Origin: Triglochin maritima
Lineage: Eukaryota; Streptophyta; Magnoliopsida; Alismatales; Juncaginaceae
DNA length: 64,000 nt
Assembly: GCA_963682175.1 (NCBI GenBank)
Contig: OY821787.1
Span: forward strand, 18,826,501 to 18,890,500
Direction: 5' to 3'
The translations under genes were made by a program, and so were the position numbers. The notes beneath the pieces are model-generated. The model was given only the letters and a program-made list of their open reading frames with translations. It did no database searches and was not told where the DNA came from. Positions 10,472 to 22,869 of this stretch are shown here, in pieces; within the stretch, counting starts at the first letter, position 1, and each line of letters opens with the position of its first letter.

Positions 10472-12709
10472 TGTTATGTCCCTAACCCGGTTTAGGGTTA
10501 ATTGGTGATTAAAGAGGAGAGAGGGAGGTATGGAGAGGTTTGACTTTGGTGGAGAGAGAGAGAGGAAGTGATGGCTTAGGGGGATGGTGCGTGTGTAGGA
10601 GTGTGGTGGGGTGGTGTGGGTTGAGGATTGGGTTTTAAGGAGGAGATCTCCCATCTTCTTCTTCTTCTTCTTTTCCTTTCCCATTCCATTCTTCCACCAC
10701 CTTCCTCACACTCTCCTTTCTTTTCCGGCGGCAGTAGAGGAGGACGGAGCTCGTGTGGTTGGTGACGAAGGCGGAAGTTTGATCCCGGCGTGAGAGGTGC
10801 GGAGTCTTGAGCGCGTGGTGGTCACCGGAGACGGCGTGCGCGAGCGGTGCTCCGGCTTTGTTCGTCGTTGGTTGAGGTATGCCGCTCATTAGTGTGATTT
10901 TGTTGCCCACCCTTGTGGAGGGGTGTTGTTGGTCGGTCGGGGGAGGTCGAGGACCTCTCCGGCGACGCGTTCTTCGTAAATCCTCGGCTGGCGCGAGGTT
11001 GAAGACGACCAACGGTCGACCGGGTCCTTCGGGCGGTCGACCGTGTTAGCACTGTTTGCCCGACTTTAACCTTCACCGGTCGAACGATGCCTTGGGGCGG
11101 TCGACCGGTAGTGCATTATTGCTGGTGAGTTGGGGACTTTCTACCTGTTATCGGTCGACCGGTCCTTGTTGTGTTCGACCGGAACTTAAGTGTACCTGTT
11201 AGTATTGCATGTTTGTTCGACCGATTTATATTGCGTTCGACCGATTGCATGTTTGTTCGACCGGTAGTATGTTTACGTTCGACCGTTTGATGACGTAGAA
11301 TACTAGGTTGACCCTGTCTGTTTTCGGTCGACCGAGACCCCTGAGTCGGTCGACCGCTAGAGTGGAATTTAATGTTGACCAGACTCCGGATTTTGACCTC
11401 GTTCGGTCGACCGGTTTTAGACTTTTGTTCGACCGTTGGGGAATTAGTGTTGCGCAGTGAGTTCTACCGATTCAGACTTTCGGTCGACCGAATTCCTCGT
11501 GAAAACGGTCGACCGGTTAGACTATTTCGGTCGACCGAATCTGCTCAGAACTGAATTCCTGGGTCCCGTTGTGAATGCCAACTTTGTCCACGGAAACCCG
11601 TGTCCTCGCCTTGTGCGTGAGCCGGGAGGTGACGGTGGGCGCGTGATGCGTGCCTGCCCAGGGACCGCCGTTGGGAAGAGTGTGGGTGTTCGGGACGCGT
11701 CACCTCCATGTATGGACCGTGACTTTTGAGATGATAGTTGGCACTTTGTAGTATAGCAGGCCTGAGGGATCGCGGATCCCAGTGTTGATGTTGTGCGGGC
11801 ACGCAACTGGCGTTGGGTGAGGTGACTACCGGCCCTTGGGGCTACGGAGGTCGCTGCCCTGCTTTTATAGCGGCGCGGTTGGTGTTCGCGGCTCGAGGAG
11901 CCCGATGACCTGGCAGACTTCGGTCTGGACCGTCCGATGCTGTGCCGGACGTTGTGATGGACCACCGATGCTGTGCCGGTGATGCCGCCGAGGCTGTGCC
12001 GGCGATGATGATTGTTGGGCCGAGGCTGTGCCGGCTTGTTGTTTTCCTCGGCTGGGCACCTACCGAGATGATGTTGTTATACCTTCCGGGCGACGGCCCC
12101 GTTGGTCCCTGTGGCCCCGACCACTGAGATTTACAGATCTGTTTCTATCGGCGCGTAGACGTGACAGAGGCTCCCTGCCGAACCCTTGTGTAGTGTAGCT
12201 GCGTGTGGGGGGTGCGATGTCGCGGGCTACTAGACTGCATGTGCCTGCAGTAGGTCTCTTCGGGAGACCCGATGATTGATTGTCGGACTGATGTCCTGTT
12301 TTACCCTTCGGGGGAACTGTTTTCCATATCTGTTGATGCCATGACATGCTACTAGTATGATAGGTTCATTACGTGATGCATGCATATAGGTGAGTTGGTA
12401 TACGGGGTTTCCTTCTGGAAACTCAGGCATTGTTGTTGCATCTTTTTCAGGATCGCAGTAGGTCCGGTGGGTGGTGACCGAGGACGGAGCGCTTTGGAGT
12501 CGGATCCTCTTCGGCATTTGCGAGATCGTACGACTACTTGTATTTTCATTTCTTTCATCTGGATTGTAGTTGTACACCTTTTGTAAACTCCATGTATTTT
12601 GGGTGCACCCGGATTTCTATATTATATATTAGTGACGTTCCCGCCTTGAGTTGTCAGTTTTATTCGTTATTTCGAAATTTTAAATCTTCCGCTGTTTCGG
12701 GACGTTACA
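10472..12709 (+). repeat. Gypsy-1 3' LTR
   Basis: A 2238-bp copy of the 5' LTR in which I found no difference. The palindrome array is at 11012-11541 and the TATA-like site at 11862-11870. The target-site duplication ACAGG follows. Confidence 0.95.
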
Positions 12710-12714
12710 ACAGG

Positions 12715-13480
12715 TGTGATGGATTGTGATTTTTATATATGCCGCATGTCAAGAGGATAATAGTCAATTAAAATATTTATTACATCTATAGCATTACTTA
12801 AATTACAGTTTACAATTTATTACATAATCATGAAATCCTTAAAATATTTATGTTGGATCTCTTATTGCTTTGTAAGTAGTAATACCAATCTAAAGATTGT
12901 ATCTTCCATTCTGATTCCGTTTGATATGTTGGTACGCATGTCATTTTCTATTAGTTACTCATACATCATATCACTACGAAATTCAATTCATCATATAATT
13001 TGAGTATTAATTTGATTTCATTGTAACGAATCTTCTTTCCGGAGCGGTTGTTGATCATCCTGCTACGGTCCAGTAATGATTTCGATATGTGGCGTATTTA
13101 CCTTTTAGTTGTTGATTTCACAGATCTTTTGAAGTATAGTTCGAATTTTGTAGCATAAATATATTTCAAGATCATTCTAGAATCTATAACAATTTGCAAA
13201 GATAAGAATTACAAAATCACAATTGTCATTTATTATCTAATTATTCTTGATCGTAATTCTTCACGATCACCGCTTCAGATTTGTAGATTGTGATAATATT
13301 TTATTTTCTATCATGGGATGGTTTATGGTTTCATATTTCTAGTTTCCATTTAGCAATTAATATTTATTGGCATTAAAATGACTTATAAGGAAACCAAAAT
13401 AATTGTATATATTAAGAGATGATATCTTTTGGAATCATGCAAGTATGGGAAGTTTTTTATTGCTCCGAAACACTTACAAA
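12715..13480. other. Intergenic AT-rich DNA, no recognised feature
   Basis: It continues the sequence interrupted by gypsy-1. No coding frame or repeat boundary is visible. Confidence 0.5.
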
Positions 13481-13680
13481 CAACGCTGTTAACAACAACA
13501 TATGGTGTCTAACCCTATTAACCTCACCTATATAATGTGGTCATATAGCTACTACCGGCTTATTTCGGTCGACAGTTCTCAAAATGGTAAGCTGAAATGG
13601 TCATCCGAATTGCATTCGGACGTCTGTTTGTGGGAGTCCTAGCAGAACTCTGTTGGTTGGGAAACAGACGTCCATTTCGT
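13481..13680. repeat. Left arm of the inverted-repeat element
   Basis: This arm is uninterrupted. It contains GGTCATATAGCT, which corresponds to the empty site where CACTA-1 entered the opposite arm. Confidence 0.75.
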
Positions 13681-14204
13681 TCGAAATGATTGGAGACTCT
13701 CGTCAAGCGTTTACCGATTCGTAAAATGAAATCATGGATTTCCTTCGAAATATGAACACGCCGAAAAACTAGATCTATCTATTTGCTTGTTTATTTGTTT
13801 GTTTTTCGTATTCATTTGTCTTTGTATTAGTGTTATCTTTCATTTTTGCAATGAAATTTCATTTATTGTTTGATAGAATAAAAGTGAGGGAGAGGGGTGA
13901 ACGAAAGGAGAGGATAATGTCTCAATCGAAGGGGGGGGGTAAGGGTTAAAAAGTTCAGTTCACGTCCTGTTTGGTCGATCGAACTATATTTGATACACTA
14001 TTTGCTAGCCAATAGAGACATCATGAAGTTATAGGTGTCCCAGAAACGGACGTCCATTTCCCAACCGATAGAGTCCTGCTAAGACTCCCACAAACAGACG
14101 TCCCAATGCAATTCGGACGACCATTTTGGCTTACCAATTTGAGAATGGTCGACCAAAATACGCTGGTAATGGCTATACACTACTGCAAAATAGGCTTTAC
14201 TCGT

Positions 14205-14490
14205 CGCCCAATAGACGTCGGCCTTTATGACCACCGACGTCTAGTGGGGAGGGGACAGAATAGACGTCGGCCTTTAGGGAGACCGACGTCTATATTGTAC
14301 TATAGACGTCGGGTGTAAGAATACCACGTTTGGCCGACGTCTATAGTACCTTGTGTATCCGACGTCTATAGGGTATAGACGTCGACCTATAGACGTCTGA
14401 TGTTATAGTAGACCGACGTCTATACGCCATGCATATAGACGTCGAGGTATAGACGTCGACGTTATATAATATCCGACGTCTATAGGTCTT
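14205..14490. repeat. CACTA-1 left subterminal repeats
   Basis: About thirteen copies of TAGACGTCGG or its complement CCGACGTCTA, in mixed orientation. Such motifs are the expected binding sites for a CACTA DNA-binding protein (TNPA in En/Spm); here the protein partner is inferred. Confidence 0.85.
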
Positions 14491-14494
14491 AAAG

Positions 14495-16336
14495 AAATCT
14501 AACAGGCGCGTTTTCTCTCATTCTTTTCAGACGAAACCCACCCAAACCCTAGCCGTCCCGCGACCCAACGCTCCTCCACGACCGATCTCCGACCCATCCG
14601 CAACGTCTCCGGCACCGCAGCGAGCTCCCAAGCTCTCCTCCACTTCTCCGGCCCTCTTCTCCTTCTTCCTCCTTCTTCCTCCGGCTTTCACCACATGTAA
14701 GTTTTAAGTTCGTTTTTGTTGTTTAAGTTCGTCTTCCTCCGTCCTCCGTTTTTCTCCACATATTCTATCTAAGTTAGCCTTCATCTCGTGTCGTTTGCAG
14801 CCGTCACCGCACCATCTCGTGTCTCCGAACCACAAAGAGCTACTCCGACATCACATCTTGTTTAAGTTCGTCTTCCTCCGTCCTCCTCTGGTTCGTCACC
14901 GCATCATCTCTGTAGAAAAATTAATAAGTATAAAATATAGGTGGAACGAATCAAATGTAGTTTGAAATCATATCAAAACAGATCTTAACATGCATATTTG
15001 GTATTGATTCCGATTGAAAGTGTATTATCGAGGTTGCATTGAAGTGTAATTAAGATTTATCTTTGTTTATCGGTATATTCGAACCAATGCAATATTAAAA
15101 TATCGAGGTTTTACGATAAGTCCATCTAAATGAGAACTTAAATGTTGCAAACTGAACTTAGATTGGTTTGGTTTTCTAGCTTAGATTTGTACTGTGAATG
15201 TGAATGTGATGTAATGACTTGGATTGGATTGGATTGGTTTGGTTTGATTTCAGGATTTGAAGAATTTTACATATCAAATTTTAAGTGGAGGTTTTGCCAA
15301 AATTTCAATAAAATTTTATTCCCAATTATTATTAATAACATGATAGTTTGTGTTTAAAATGTTTTTCTGTCAATTCAAGTAATTATTTTTTATACTTGCT
15401 TTTAATATCATGTATGTTTATTGCCTTAATTTTTTGAATTTTTAATATTATGATAATAACTCATTGCCCCCCTTAAACAACTTGGCCTTTAATAACCCAA
15501 AGAAAAAAATTAGACAATATTTGCTAAGTCATTCATCATATAGGATTTGCATGCATTGTATTTTTCTATTATTTACGATTTCTGTCGTAGATTGCTGGCG
15601 TAAGGTACGTACTATCTTTCACTCATCATTCATTACAAAGCACGCATTAGTTAGTAGGACTTGCATTGAAACAAGAGTGAGGTGAGTGTTTGTTTGGTGT
15701 GTTGTTTGTTAGATTAAGGTATGAAAAACACTTAGGGGGCAGTCACTTATAGGAGATGAGGTGGGGGATTTCATCACCATTTCCTTGGCCCAAAAACCAC
15801 TTAATAAAAGAGCCTTAATAAAATCAATTAGCCGTTGGCCCCTAGGATTTTCGGAAGCAATAAGGAGAGGAAACCGTTTAAGACCGTTTTGGCCTGAATG
15901 TCGTTGCCCATCTAGTCTCCCTGAGATTTTAGGAACCTCCGGGTTCTTGATTTCCTATAGATTAGTGGTCCTCGATGTTTAAGACCATTTCGGCGTGAAC
16001 GTCGTTGCCCATCTAGTCTCCCTGAGATATTAGGGACCTCCGTGTTCTTGATTTCCTACAGACTAGTGGTCCTCGGTGGGACCTCGAAATTAGGCGTCGT
16101 CTATTACTAAGGACCTATAGTGGACTTTAGGCTTGTTTTGGCCTTGATTGCTTAGTTAGATTTCTAACCTTCCTTATTCCACGCTAGATTAAGGACTTCA
16201 TCTCTTCTCCTCTGAGTCATTCTTTTCTCATCTTAATGTCTCCGAATCTTCTCATCTATGAACACATTCTTTTAAATTGAAATTTTATTTCTTTTCTGCA
16301 ATAATAACTATCATTTTTGCCGATGTTTAGATTGAA
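14495..16336 (+). other. CACTA-1 leader region before the transposase
   Basis: Non-coding by eye. Its start (about 14525-14700) is a C-rich block with ACCCAAACCCTAGCCGTCCC, resembling a plant 5' UTR, followed by GTAAGT-like sites. This fits a promoter/leader with introns for the transposase. A 101-bp tandem duplication lies at 15876-16077. I cannot place a transcription start. Confidence 0.45.
15876..16077. repeat. 101-bp tandem duplication in CACTA-1
   Basis: Two adjacent copies (15876-15976 and 15977-16077), both beginning GTTTAAGACC and carrying GTCGTTGCCCATCTAGTCTC. They differ at several positions, so the duplication is not recent. Confidence 0.85.
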
Positions 16337-19300
16337 ATGGATCGTGAGTGGATTGTTTCAAACAGATTGAGTGATGAGTATGAGAATGGAGTGAATATGT
16401 TCTTAGAGGTTGCCAAAAAACATTCTAAGAAAATGAAAGACAACGACATGGCGTATTGTCCGTGCAATAAGTGTCATAATATGTCAGTGGTTACTTTTCG
16501 GAAAATGAAAGATCATTTGTTTGAGAAAGGTTTCGACCCAAATTACAGACGGTGGATATGGCACGGTGAAAATGAATCATTTAGTCGTTCGAATAATGAT
16601 GGAGAAGACGATAGTGTAGAAGATCACTTAGAGGAAATGGTTCAGGATATGGCTGAAAAGTTTTCGTCCAACCCCGATTTACTTGGTAATTTGTTGAGTG
16701 ACAATGAGAAACCATTGTATAAGAATTTTACCAAATTCACTAGATTGTCAGCGGTGTTGAAGTTGTCCAATTTAAAAGCTGGAAATGGTTGGTCCGATGT
16801 GAGTTTCACATCAATGTTGAAGTTACTGAAAGAGATGCTGCCAGATGATAATGAGTTGCCAGATAGAACTTATGATGCAAAGAAAGTGTTGTGCCCTATG
16901 GGAATGGAATATAGGAAGATACACGCATGCCCGAACGATTGTATATTGTATAGGGGTGAGTTTGAAAACTTACATTCTTGTCCCAGGTGTAATGTTTCAA
17001 GATACAAAATGAAACGTAGTGGACCAAACCACAATGAAGAGGCTGATGAGATGAAAATCAAAGGACCTCCTGCTAAGATTTTGTGGTATCTTCCGATAAT
17101 ACCAAGGCTTAAACGTTTGTTTGCGGGTAAAGAGGATTCCAAGAACATGACATGGCATGTTGATCGTGAGAAACCAAATGATCAGTTGCTACGTCACCCT
17201 GCAGATTCACCTCAGTGGAAAAAAATAGATTTCGACTTTCCTGTGTTTGGTGAAGAATCCAGGAATGTACGACTTCGACTCTGTACTGATGGAATGAATC
17301 CTTTCGGTAGTTTGAGTAGCATTCACAGTTCTTGGCCCATTCTGCTTGTAATTTACAATCTGCCCCCGTGGTTATGCATGAAACACAAATACATCATGTT
17401 GTCCTTAATGATTTCTGGTCCGAAACAACCTGGAAACGACATCGATGTGTATTTAAGACCTTTAATTGATGACCTACAGAGATTGTGGGATGACGGAGAG
17501 TCAGTTTTTGATTCTTATCGTAAGGAGTCGTTCCTAATGCGGGCAATGATATTTTGCACGATTAATGACTTTCCAGCTTATGGTAATCTGTCTGGATATT
17601 CAGTCAAAGGTCATAAAGCTTGTCCAATTTGCGAGGAAAATACATGTTCTTTGCAACTAGTTAATGGTTTTAAGACTGTCTATCTCGGTCATCGGAGATT
17701 TTTGACGGACTCCCATCCTTATCGTAGGTTGAAGAAGGCATTTAACGGAAAACAGGAGTTTCAGAATCCACCATTTGAAATCAGCGTCGAAAAGGTGTCT
17801 GAACGTGTAAGGAACATTGAATGTGAATTTGGAAAACCTTACAAACGAGCAAACAACAAAAGTAGTTGGAAAAAAAGATCCATATTTTTTGATCTTCCTT
17901 AGTGGAAAACTTTAGAAGTTAGACATTGTATTGTGTGATGTACGTAGAGAAAAATGTTTGTGATAGTCTTGTTGGCACTCTGTTGAACATACCTGGTAAA
18001 ACCAAAGATGGATATAATGCAAGACTTGATCTTGTTGATATTGGTATACGAGCAATGTTGGCACCAGAGAAGAAAGGAGATCGGAATTACTTACCTCCAG
18101 CTAGTTATACATTGTCTAGAAAGGAGAAAAGAATTCTCTGTCAATGTTTGCACGATGTAAGGGTTCCACAAGGTTATTCTTCGAATATCAGTAGTCTTGT
18201 TGTTATGAAGGATTTGAAACTTGTGGGGATGAAGTCTCACGATTGTCACACTTTAATGCAGCAGTTGTTACCTGTAGCACTGAGATCCATACTACCGAAA
18301 GATGTTAGACATGCAATAATAAAGTTGTGTTCCTTTTCAATAAGATTTGCAATAAAGTGGTCGATCCTGTGCAGTTAGATAAGTTACAGAATGAAATTGT
18401 GGTCAAATTATGTCAGTTGGAGATGTTTTTCCCCCCTGCTTTTTTCGACATTATGATTCATCTTGTTATTCATTTGGTTAGAGAAGTTAAATTGTGCGGA
18501 CCAGTTTTTTTAAGGTGGATGTATCCTTTCGAGCGTTATATGAAAGTGTTGAAAGGTTATTGCAAAAATCGTCAAAGACCAGATGCTAGTATTGTTGAAG
18601 GATACATAGCTGAGGAGGTTATCGAGTTTTGCACTGGATACCTAGCAAACACCAAAACTGTTGGACTTCCGAAGAATCGTCATGATAAACGTGTCGATGG
18701 TAAAGGGACACGTGGGATGAAAATGTTAAATCCAAATGATGATGACTTAATGACAGCATATTTTTATGTGTTGTGCAATTCGAATGAAGTTCAACCTTAC
18801 CTAAATGAACACATGAAGTTTCTAAAGGAAAGAAATCCTTTGTGGAGTGATCAACAAGTAATTAATAGTCACAATAAGAATTTCATCTCTTGGTTCAAAA
18901 ATCAAGCATACAAGCGTGATGTTTCTGAGACAATACAGTGGTTGGCTTATGTTCCGCATTCTGTTGTGATAAGTTACAGTGGTTATGATATCAATGGATA
19001 TTCTTTCTACACAATGTGTGAAGATGCGAAAAGTGTTGTTCGGAACAGTGGCGTCACCTTAATAGCAGAGTCTTTGCATGTGTCTAATTCTAAAGACAAG
19101 AATCCTGTATACGTCGACATGTCCTATTACGGTGTAATTGAAGACATATGGGAGCTAGACTTTGTTAAATTCAAAGTACCTATATTTAGATGCAAGTGGG
19201 CTGATAATAAAACTGGAGTTCGAGTGGATGATTATGGCTTCACTTTAATTGATTTTTCAGAAAAAGGGTATAAAGGAGAACCTTTTATTCTAGCTTCTCA

Positions 19301-19565
19301 AGCAGAACAAGTCTTCTATGTGGCTGATCCATGTGATAAGAAATGGGCAGTAATTTTGGAAGGGAAGAAAAAAATTGTATCAGATGATAGCATTATCGAG
19401 TATGAAGAGACACCACCTTTCTCTAAGCAAGCACCTGAGTTGAACTCAGTAGATGAAGAAATAAATGTTGAGACTTGTATGTTTAGAGATGACCACAGTG
19501 AAGGTATATGGATTGACAATCCATTAAGGAAAAAAAACAGTAAAGGTGCAAATTTTCTGTTGTAA
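16337..19565 (+). pseudogene. CACTA-1 tnp2-type transposase (TNPD-like), disrupted
   Basis: This is the excision transposase of plant CACTA elements. Domains in order: transposase-associated N-terminal region with CPCNKC near 16480; tnp2 core (about 17270-17880) with LCTDGMNPFG, YNLPPWLCM, GNDIDVYLRPL and CPICE; DUF4218-like region (about 18110-18640) with MYPFERYMKVLKGY; and DUF4216-like C-terminus (about 19180-19370) with FYVADPCDKKW. It reads without introns. Lesions: a TAG at 17900-17902 where a tyrosine codon is expected; a base lost near 17934; and one T lost in the run near 18335. The latter two are intact in CACTA-2, which shows they are mutations. Positions are by eye; no domain search was run. 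Confidence 0.9.
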
Positions 19566-19631
19566 CACATTGTAATAGATATTTAATGTCTTTACCTTAT
19601 TTAATTACTTGCATTTATCTTTTATAGTACA

Positions 19632-22538
19632 ATGGCTCCGAAAAAGAAACCCACTTCCTCCGAGTCTGAAGACTCGAAGACATACAGTACACGAGGTCCT
19701 TGTCTCATGAAAGAATTCGTGGGGAGAAGAAATAGAGACGGTAGAGTTCCAATCCAGTTTGATGACCGTCTTGAGCTGTTAGGCATACTGTCTGATAATT
19801 GGAAGAGTTTTCTGGGTAGCTTAGCGAGGTCCAAAGTTGACATTTGTTATTCCAGTTGGGCTGATGTAGATGAGAAGTTGAAGGACACAATATGGGATAA
19901 TGTGCAGGTAATGATTCCATTATAGATTTCTATAGTTTTAGTCGAACTTTTGATATATATAAAGTTAACGTGTTGTAGGAATCTTTTGATTTCCAATCCA
20001 CTGACAAGTTGAAGAAAAAGTGGATGACATACATGTCAGTTCGTTGGAGGCATTTCAAAACAAATTTAACGAACAAGTACATATTCGGAGAATACCAGGA
20101 TAGAAATCCATGCGATGTCTATAACTTTATCACTCCGAATCAATGGGAGCTATTCAGAAAATCCAGAGATAGCCCGGAGTTTGAGGTAACTGAGTTTCAA
20201 AACAAGCTTGTTAGTTATTGATTTTAGTGACAATCTAATAAACTTGATTTTAGTGACAATCTAATAAACTTGATTTTAGGCCATCCGAGCAAAAAACCAA
20301 AAGATTAGATCTTCTAACAAGTATACACATCGTATGTCTCGAGCGGGGTACCAAAAGTTAGAAGCACAAATGATGGCTGAAAAAATTGCTCAAAGGAAAC
20401 AAGAGGTAATTGACTCTGGTATGATTGAGGAGCAAGCAAGTAACTTATCTCCTCCTTCTCCCGTAGCTCGTTGTGATTCTTGGAAGAGAGCGAGAGTAAA
20501 CTCCAGAGGGGAGTACGTCACAGATGAGTCGCAAGCGATCGGCTCGAAGATAGTAAGTTGCATCACTTATATATATGTTATTAATTCAGAATCATTAATT
20601 TTATATCTTTCAAATGTTAGTAAATATTGTTTTAAACTTAGGACTCTCTGAAGTTGAGAGAATCTCAAGGCGAATTTGCTTCCGACGGTCGGAATGATAT
20701 TCTACGCGAGGCCTTGGGAAACGACGAACACCCTGGTCGTGTGCGAGGGGTAGGGAGTAGAGTTGGACTTCGACAATATTATGGGAAGACTCAACGATCT
20801 ACTGCATCGACTGGTCATACCAAATGCCAGGAAGAGATCGCAGATTTGAAGAAGTCTTTGCAACTTGTTATGGAGAGATTGGATCGTGATTTGCCTACTT
20901 CTCCTACCCGTCGTAAGACCGGTTCTTCCGCGGAGACTACTCCTCCAGTTCCTCCAGTGTTCCACCCTGATCGACAAGATGATTTCGTGTCTGATTCTCG
21001 ATAATTGGCCCTCGTCGACGGTCCCTCATTTGGAAAGTTCGCGGATGGATCTAGATCTGCTTTATTTGTCGAAGACCCTGATCGAAGATTGGCGGGACAC
21101 GAGAAAGTTTATAACATCTCCAGACACCACTTCACAGAGGTAGGAGAGGGAGAATTGAAGGTTGCAGTTGAGAGTTGCTTAGATCCTGGTGCTTTTGTGC
21201 CATTTCCGGAAGAAGAGATTGTTACTCTCGGCGATGCTATCGGTGGGTTTGTGCGGTGGCCTAGTGATTTAGTAGAGCTAAATGACAAACATGAGGTATA
21301 GTTTAACTTTGAAAGACTTTAAACTTCAAATTTGTTAACAATTGTATTTTAACGGTTGTATATATATTTGTACGGTGTCAAGCGCCCGGAGCAAAGGGTC
21401 AAACAACCAATCTCCGATCAACATTAATTCGCTTCCAAGTATGTGCAAAATGTTGTATCAATGTATGGTAGGTAGGGAAGCACAATTCCTAAGTACCTGG
21501 GACTTGGAGGGGGATAAAGGGTTGCCTCCCGCTTTGTACGTCGCCAAAGAGGATATCATGCAGTTCATGGCGATGGATTCGTTGTGTATCATGATTATCG
21601 ACGTGCAAGTGAAGTAATTGTTTTTTTGTATACAATGAAAAGTATTGAATAATTTTATCAAAACTGTAATAAAGTATAATTTTTATACTTGTAGACATCT
21701 TTACGACGCCAGAAGGTCAATCTTTCCCAAGGATCAAGTATTTGGATTTATCAGTCCATCTACATGTATATATGGGAATGACGATAAATCGGGTCAGCTT
21801 GGGACATTCTTTAAAGAAGAAGACAAAAGATATTATCTGCTCCCTTATCATGAGAGGTAAACTTTGTAATTCAAAGTTAATTTTTATTTTGTAATAAGCT
21901 TCTAATTATATATATAATAGGGCTCATTGGATGCTTGTCGTTGTATGCCCCACGACTAATTCGTTATATTGGTTTGATCCGTTGGGGTCGAATAAACCAA
22001 GGGACTCAATAAAGAAACTTCTAAATATGTAAGTTCGTTTAGTCGTGAAAAAATATTTCTTCGTTTTTTCTTAGTATTATTGAAAGATATTTTAACTTGT
22101 GCTACTCAGGGCAATTAAGGTTTATAGAGCTTTAGGTTGTAGGAGAACAACCACAAAAGCAGGAATAACATGGCATGAAATGAGAGTACGTTCTATCCCA
22201 TTGTTATTAATTAAGTTAGGAACAAATATTTAGCGAATTTCTATGTTTGTAGTACCGGAAGCAGGTTGGAAATACGGAATGCGGTTACTACATGATGAGA
22301 TACATGGAAGAAATCCTCAATGTGGTAACTCAAGACGTATGTCTAACTGAGGTAATGTAGATTGTTATTCACTTGTATATTCAATTGTAGTTTCAATATT
22401 TAGTTATTAATATTCAACACACTTGTATTTTTTTGATAGGTTTTCCCAAAAACTAGTGATCCCTTCTCGCAACAGGAGCTCGATGAAACTTGCGACCGAT
22501 GGGCTCGCTATTTCATCAGAAACATGTTGACGAACTAA
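19632..22538 (+). pseudogene. CACTA-1 second gene: transposase-24-like region joined to ULP1-type protease, ten exons
   Basis: Exons fit GT-AG rules and phase at 19632-19907, 19979-20185, 20280-20552, 20642-21295, 21375-21615, 21695-21856, 21921-22028, 22110-22185, 22253-22351 and 22440-22538. The N-terminal half resembles plant Ptta/En/Spm transposase-24 proteins (MAPKKKP start, KLKKKW, ITPNQWELF, RAKNQKIR, HPGRVRGVG). The C-terminal exons form a C48/ULP1 cysteine-protease fold: HWMLVVV holds the histidine, YWFDPLG the aspartate, and RKQVGNTECGYY the glutamine and cysteine. ULP1 enzymes cut SUMO-type modifiers; what this one cuts is unknown. Lesions: TAA at 21002-21004 (glutamate codon in CACTA-2), and exon 5's acceptor reads CG instead of AG at 21373-21374. 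It lies 66 bp after the transposase. Confidence 0.85.
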
Positions 22539-22675
22539 GAGGTTCTCCTGCCAATAGTATTTTTTGTAATTTAGTTAACAAGTGCACTTGTATTACAAAC
22601 GTACACTTTATGCCTTAATATAATCGCCTTAATTTTAGAATGAATTAATTGCAAGTGTGTTGAATGTCAATTGTG

Positions 22676-22752
22676 TATGCTTTGTATGTTTGTGCATGTA
22701 TGGTTGTATGTTTGTGCATGTATGCTTGTGTGTTTGTGCTTGTATGTATATG
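22676..22752. repeat. 22-bp minisatellite downstream of CACTA-1 ULP1 gene
   Basis: Three and a half units of TTGTATGTTTGTGCATGTATG. A matching, slightly rearranged array lies at 30970-31052 in CACTA-2, so it predates their separation. Confidence 0.8.
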
Positions 22753-22869
22753 TGGATGAAATTTTGAGTATTTGTGAACAAATTTATAGGTGAACGAATT
22801 TGGTGCAGTTGTATGTACACGAATACGACGAATAAAAACAATTTCGTCGGATGCTATTTATTTTTTTTG

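Larger units (their letters stand above)
3651..12709 (+). mobile_element. Gypsy-1: complete Ty3/gypsy chromovirus (Tekay/Del-like), apparently intact
   Basis: A complete 9059-bp LTR retrotransposon. It is flanked by the 5-bp target-site duplication ACAGG (3646-3650 and 12710-12714). LTRs of 2238 bp begin TGTTATGTCC and end GACGTTACA. A tRNA-iMet-type primer site follows the 5' LTR, one uninterrupted gag-pol frame fills the interior, and a purine tract precedes the 3' LTR. Every stretch of the LTRs I compared is identical at an offset of exactly 6821 bases. The Tekay/Del assignment rests on the C-terminal chromodomain-like region, gag-pol in one frame and long LTRs; it is a family-level inference. 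This is the only element in the window that looks capable of autonomous movement. Confidence 0.95.

Noticed and set aside
15142..15357. 71-codon frame in the CACTA-1 leader as a separate small gene
   Set aside because: Low complexity, AT-rich, no motif and no conserved counterpart in CACTA-2, which lacks this region.
22635..22841. Minus-strand frame with THKHTCTN repeats
   Set aside because: It is a translation of the 22-bp minisatellite after the ULP1 gene.
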